NCBI GenBank assembly: GCA_017415945.1
Contig: JAFQDR010000026.1
Location: 1 to 10,402 of the forward strand
Direction of reading: 5' to 3'
Length of the DNA: 10,402 nt
Source: Oscillospiraceae bacterium
GTDB taxonomy: Bacteria > Bacillota_A > Clostridia > Oscillospirales > Oscillospiraceae
Positions 7,336 through 10,402 of this stretch are shown piece after piece. Numbering within the stretch: the stretch's first letter is position 1; each line of letters opens with the position of its first letter. The position numbers and the translations under genes are program-made. Below the pieces are notes generated by a model that was not told where the DNA came from, searched no databases, and saw only the letters and a program-made list of their open reading frames with translations.

Positions 7336-8004
7336 TTATTCATAGATCTGTCTCGCATACCGCATGGCATCGTCACTGGAGAGCTTTCCTTCCAGCAGGT
7401 ACGAATAATCATCATCCCGCCACACGATCGCCGCTTCACCGGCATCGAATACCAGCACCGCCATATAGTCGTTGATCATGATATTGCGGATGGTTCTGTC
7501 CCTGGCAGGAAGAATATACTGTCCCTCGGCGTGAAGTGCGGTCTGCTCGTAGCGCACACCGTCATATTCCTCGATGTAGACAGAATCGGTGGAATAGGTA
7601 CGTACAAGTTCAAATTGTTCCAGCACATCCGATGCGGAATGGGCTTTGAGCGATTTCTCAGCCGGTGCTTCTTCCTCTTTGCATAAGAACTGTACGGACA
7701 GATGGTTCCGGTACATATCCTGTTCGGTCTGCATATAGTAGCTCGGTTCGTTGGCTTCCACATACAGCGGAACACCGACACCAATGCCAACCACAAGGAT
7801 ACAGAGACAGGCTACAGCCACCACACGGATGTTGTCCATACAGAACTGTGCAAACTTTTTCTTCCGCAGGATGCCGCGTACCCGCTTGTTAAGAGCAGGA
7901 GGAAGCTCGGTTTCCCTTGCATCGATTTTCGTAAATTCATCAAATTCCTTTGTCACTGCCAGATCAATCGCCGCATCCAGCAGGTATTTTGCGGTTTCGT
8001 TCAT
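7336..8004 (-). CDS. Probable anti-sigma factor, single-pass membrane protein with DUF4367-like C-terminus
   Basis: A 222-residue protein. Residues 1-59 form a charged cytoplasmic part (helix L8-L15, then L-P-P-A-L-N-K-R-V-R-G-I-L-R-K-K-K at about 34-50), residues 60-82 a single membrane helix, and residues 83-222 an outside domain. The last 35 residues (A-A-I-V-W-R-D-D-D-Y-S-Y-L-L-E-G, then S-S-D-D-A-M-R-Y-A-R) match the pattern I know from DUF4367 domains, common in clostridial anti-sigma factors. The position right after an ECF sigma gene supports the role: the N-terminal part would hold the sigma factor until a signal outside frees it. I choose ATG 8002-8004 with GGGAGG at 8009-8014; the longer frame would start at a TTG that overlaps this binding site. 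A gap with several hairpins separates it from the sigma gene, unlike the tight coupling of many sigma/anti-sigma pairs. Confidence 0.75.
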   Translation of the reverse strand: MNETAKYLLDAAIDLAVTKEFDEFTKIDARETELPPALNKRVRGILRKKKFAQFCMDNIRVVAVACLCILVVGIGVGVPLYVEANEPSYYMQTEQDMYRNHLSVQFLCKEEEAPAEKSLKAHSASDVLEQFELVRTYSTDSVYIEEYDGVRYEQTALHAEGQYILPARDRTIRNIMINDYMAVLVFDAGEAAIVWRDDDYSYLLEGKLSSDDAMRYARQIYE

Positions 8005-8028
8005 ATAACCTCCCAATCCATATGAAGG

Positions 8029-8089
8029 GAAAATCCTATTCCCCGAAGGGGATGAAAAACGGTGAGGAGCCGTTTTTTACAGGATTTTC
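8029..8089 (-). other. Three-way-junction-like inverted repeat in the sigma/anti-sigma gap
   Basis: An outer 9-bp stem (GAAAATCCT 8029-8037 with AGGATTTTC 8081-8089) encloses two hairpins. One is CCCC/GGGG at 8041-8051, which in the minus-strand RNA reads CCCCUUCGGGG and can form a very stable UUCG loop. The other is the terminator-like stem at 8055-8077. The UUCG loop exists only in the minus-strand RNA, the direction in which the operon is read. It could be a regulatory leader, an RNA processing site, or an extragenic repeat element. Confidence 0.5.
8055..8077 (-). terminator. Weak or partial terminator hairpin between sigma and anti-sigma genes
   Basis: AAAAACGG (8055-8062) pairs with CCGTTTTT (8070-8077) across a seven-base loop. 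In either direction the 3' arm ends in a T run, so it could act on both strands. The stem has only three G-C pairs, so partial stopping seems more likely than full termination; that would reduce anti-sigma relative to sigma. Confidence 0.4.
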
Positions 8090-8091
8090 GG

Positions 8092-8139
8092 GGTGTGAAA
8101 CAGCTTCATTTCCTATTTTATTCGCTATATTTTCACACC
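8092..8139 (-). repeat. Inverted repeat spanning the sigma gene stop
   Basis: GGTGTGAAA (8092-8100) is the exact reverse complement of TTTCACACC (8131-8139), with 30 bases between. One arm includes the last codons and TGA of the sigma gene. It stands two bases from the junction structure at 8029-8089, so nearly the whole gap can pair. With a 30-base loop the stem may be modest in strength. Confidence 0.45.
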
Positions 8140-8630
8140 AGGCTTTCCTCCTTCATCAGTTTCATAAGCGCCGCACGTGCGCGTGACAATCTGGTTCTTG
8201 CATTCTGCGGCTTGATGCCAAGCACCTTCGCAATGCGGCTGTCATCCAGATGATACACAATCTTCAGCCGAAGAATGTCCGCGTACTGTTCCGGCAGCTT
8301 CGCCATGCACGCCATGATGCCGTTTATCGTTTCTTCCGAAATCACGAGGGCTTCGGGAGAAGGTGCGGTGTCCGCTTCCTCGCAAAGCTCCGTGACAGGC
8401 AGTTCGGCTTTTTTCATTTTGTCCCGGCAGATGTTCTTGGTGATGATGATCACCAGTCCTTTTGCCAGAGGCGACGGGATTTCCTCAAACCGGTCGATGT
8501 TCTCGATGATCCGGATGATGGCTTCCGACACCGCGTCCTGTGCCGTTTGTTCGTCGGAGAAAAATCCCCGGGCGATGTACAGCATCAGGCGGCTGTATTC
8601 GATCCATATTTTTTCTGCTTTGTTTGTCAT
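8133..8630 (-). CDS. ECF-type RNA polymerase sigma factor
   Basis: A 165-residue sigma-70-family protein of typical ECF length. Region 2 (about 9-75) has Y-I-A-R-G-F-F-S-D-E-Q-T-A-Q-D-A-V-S-E-A-I-I-R-I, the helix that contacts core polymerase and the -10 element. An acidic linker (about 76-100) follows. Region 4 (about 103-158) has L-P-E-Q-Y-A-D-I-L-R-L-K, then the helix-turn-helix D-D-S-R-I-A-K-V-L-G-I-K-P-Q-N-A-R-T-R-L-S-R-A-R that reads the -35 element. I choose ATG 8628-8630; a TTG four codons earlier has no binding site. Only one base separates this ATG from the stop of the upstream gene and the binding site is poor (GAAG at 8637-8640), so translation probably depends on ribosomes finishing that gene. 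Activity is probably held by the membrane protein at 7336-8004. The lipoprotein promoter candidate at 894-920 is a possible target. Confidence 0.9.
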   Translation of the reverse strand: MTNKAEKIWIEYSRLMLYIARGFFSDEQTAQDAVSEAIIRIIENIDRFEEIPSPLAKGLVIIITKNICRDKMKKAELPVTELCEEADTAPSPEALVISEETINGIMACMAKLPEQYADILRLKIVYHLDDSRIAKVLGIKPQNARTRLSRARAALMKLMKEESLV

Positions 8631-8631
8631 G

Positions 8632-10402
8632 TTATTCTTCAAAGATCATTTTTGCTCTTGCGTAGATTTTCTCCACCGTCAGTTCCAGATCCTGTTCGTC
8701 ATTGTAGTATTTTTTAGCTTCATCATTCATGAACTGGGTAATATCGGTTTCATGAATATACCAAGGACGAGAATTTGCAAGTACATTCAAGTATATCTGA
8801 AAGTTTTCTTCAGCCTTATCACTGACAGAACGAATAGCTTCTCCTGTTTCCTTATAAAACACCGCATCTCTTCTATACTCTTCGTTGTACGCAGGCTTCA
8901 TACATTCCGCAATCACCAGTGCGGCTTTTTCTTTATTCAGCGAATTCTGATTCATCTGCAGGAATGCCATGATTGTCATATCAGGCATACGTCTGTCAAA
9001 GGTTACCGGATACCAAACATCATAAAAAGTCAGTTCAGGCGGCATGTCGGGATTGTTATGTCTGATCCGAAACGGCGCGGTACTGAACCCGAACAGAGTT
9101 TTTGCACCTTCTTCCGCTGTTTCCTTGTTATAGAGAAGCCCTTCTTTCTGCAGTTTTTTCATGATTTCCAGATAATTTCGGAGTATACTTCCGTCATCGG
9201 TCAGACTTTTGGTTTCGTACATATCACCGAACATATGGAGGTAATCGGAAAGAGACAGGTTAACACGCGAGGATATGTAATGCCCTTTGGATCGTATTTC
9301 CACTGCCATTTCATAATAATCGTTCAGTGTCCATGATGGATCCGGCAAGGCCATCCCCAGTTCTTCGAAAAGCTCTGCATTATATTCCCACAGACTGTTC
9401 TGAACCTGCAAATCCAGCAGTATACCATAAATGTTTCCATTAAAGGTACAGATTTCCCGGATTTCGTCATACATCAGATCAAACCTGTCCGTAACAGCGG
9501 CGTAATCGTTCAGCGGCTCGTAAATCGGATAATCCAGCACGATGCTGTAGCCGTCGGTGACATAGAGATCGTAATCGTCGTCTCCGGCAAGCTGCTTGAG
9601 TCTGATCTGATCCGCACTGTACTCATTCACAACCACCTCAATTCCCTGCTCTTTGAGCGCTTCGTTCATCTGCTGTAAAATATGCTCACCGAAATAGCCT
9701 CCATCTTTATCCTGTAAAATCACAACCGTATTGCCTGGTTCAATCGGCGTACAGTATGCATTCCTTATATAAATAGTACCTTCTTCCGAGAGAAAAATCG
9801 CAGAGTCACCGCTGAACAGAAGCTTTTTCACACCCTCAGCCATTTCAGTACACGGATTCCGCTTTTCTATAGTTCCGTCTGACAGATGATGGAGTTCTAC
9901 CCGTCCGGACTGGCGAAGCATCACGAATGTATCGCCGGTACATGCCGCTGTCAGAAAAATATCTTCTGTCATGAACTTCCCGGGTTTCATGGAAACGGTA
10001 TCAAATTCGTAAGTATACATTTCTCCGCTGACATCATAGCACCGTATCAGAATGCTGTCCTCGCGGTACGGCAGAACCCTGCAGTCCATACCTGCCAGCG
10101 GTGTGATGGAGATACTGTCATCATTCTTTGTGTTATAGAATCCGATCTGCGGCATATCTCCCTGCAGGTAGCTCCAGCATACGGTATCTCCAATATATAC
10201 CAGACTCGTGAGTTCTGTCTGCGGAATCGTACAGGTTTTCTCACCCAGCTTTACCTGCCCGTTCCCGTATACAGCAAGCTCTTTACCATTGGAGGACAGA
10301 AACTGTGCCGGAAATTCTGTGAATATCGGTTCATCCGTGCCGGCTTCGTATACCTTTTCATCGGAGATGTAATAGATTTTATCTCCAACTACAGCCATGT
10401 CC
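8632..10402 (-). CDS. Beta-propeller-like region fused to a family 1 extracellular solute-binding protein, N-terminus beyond the window
   Basis: At least 588 residues are visible. The frame stays open to the right edge and the first ATG (10396-10398) falls inside a repeat-like strand pattern, so the true start and signal peptide are probably outside. Counting from that ATG, residues 1 to about 215 are short beta strands with a repeating D-K-I-Y-Y-I, D-T-V-C-W, D-S-I-L-I-R, D-T-F-V-M-L, D-S-A-I-F-L rhythm, as in propeller blades. From about 222 (N-T-V-V-I-L) to the end it follows the ABC-transporter family 1 binding-protein pattern: Y-D-L-Y-V-T-D near 276-282, the hinge-like Y-G-I-L-L-D-L-Q near 324-331, W-E-Y-N-A-E-L-F-E-E-L-G-M near 337-349 and P-S-W-T-L-N-D-Y near 354-361. 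The ligand is not evident, and no permease or ATPase genes are seen here. With the coupled sigma and anti-sigma genes it may be a surface sensor rather than, or as well as, a transporter part. Confidence 0.8.
   Translation of the reverse strand, partial: DMAVVGDKIYYISDEKVYEAGTDEPIFTEFPAQFLSSNGKELAVYGNGQVKLGEKTCTIPQTELTSLVYIGDTVCWSYLQGDMPQIGFYNTKNDDSISITPLAGMDCRVLPYREDSILIRCYDVSGEMYTYEFDTVSMKPGKFMTEDIFLTAACTGDTFVMLRQSGRVELHHLSDGTIEKRNPCTEMAEGVKKLLFSGDSAIFLSEEGTIYIRNAYCTPIEPGNTVVILQDKDGGYFGEHILQQMNEALKEQGIEVVVNEYSADQIRLKQLAGDDDYDLYVTDGYSIVLDYPIYEPLNDYAAVTDRFDLMYDEIREICTFNGNIYGILLDLQVQNSLWEYNAELFEELGMALPDPSWTLNDYYEMAVEIRSKGHYISSRVNLSLSDYLHMFGDMYETKSLTDDGSILRNYLEIMKKLQKEGLLYNKETAEEGAKTLFGFSTAPFRIRHNNPDMPPELTFYDVWYPVTFDRRMPDMTIMAFLQMNQNSLNKEKAALVIAECMKPAYNEEYRRDAVFYKETGEAIRSVSDKAEENFQIYLNVLANSRPWYIHETDITQFMNDEAKKYYNDEQDLELTVEKIYARAKMIFEE

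Noticed and set aside
8275..9336. A 353-codon plus-strand open frame across the sigma and solute-binding genes
   Set aside because: It lies antisense to two genes with clear family motifs and its translation, rich in Phe, Ser, Ile and Arg, has no recognisable domain. It is a shadow frame.

Overview
The window looks like chromosomal DNA from a Gram-positive anaerobe of the class Clostridia, most likely a gut member of the Oscillospirales/Ruminococcus type. This is an inference from four things: purine-rich ribosome binding sites, sigma-A-like and ECF-like promoters, a BlaI plus M56 peptidase pair with a long ectodomain, and a DUF4367-type anti-sigma candidate. No rRNA, tRNA, CRISPR array or insertion sequence was seen. 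Every credible gene lies on the minus strand, so transcription runs from high to low coordinates. No gene-free stretch exceeds 300 bases.

Right side (10402 to 7264). This looks like one transcription unit whose 5' end is outside the window. It holds a surface protein that joins a beta-propeller-like region to a family 1 solute-binding protein (8632-10402, start not in window). An ECF-type sigma factor follows (8133-8630, one base after the preceding stop). Next come a 128-base gap full of inverted repeats and a single-pass membrane protein with a DUF4367-like C-terminus (7336-8004, probable anti-sigma factor). A hairpin terminator at 7264-7300 closes the unit.

Centre and left (7207 to 923). 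A consensus sigma-A promoter (-35 at 7202-7207, -10 at 7179-7184) carries two copies of a TTAACATTTGTC operator exactly 36 bp apart. It drives a BlaI/MecI-family repressor (6757-7140). A coupled, unusually large 1784-residue BlaR1/MecR1-type M56 metallopeptidase follows (1400-6754), whose roughly 1400-residue outside part does not look like a penicillin-binding domain. A small sigma-70-like protein (923-1357) completes the unit.

Far left (920 to 1). An ECF-type promoter candidate (894-920) precedes a secreted lipoprotein (1-819, C-terminus beyond the window).

Taken together, the window holds two envelope-sensing regulatory modules side by side. One is an ECF sigma/anti-sigma pair coupled to a surface binding protein. 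The other is a BlaI/M56 protease pair with a multi-domain sensor and its own sigma-like protein. The lipoprotein may be a target of one of the sigma factors. The natural signals are not known from the sequence; a beta-lactam sensor role is not supported because no ordered penicillin-binding motifs are visible.
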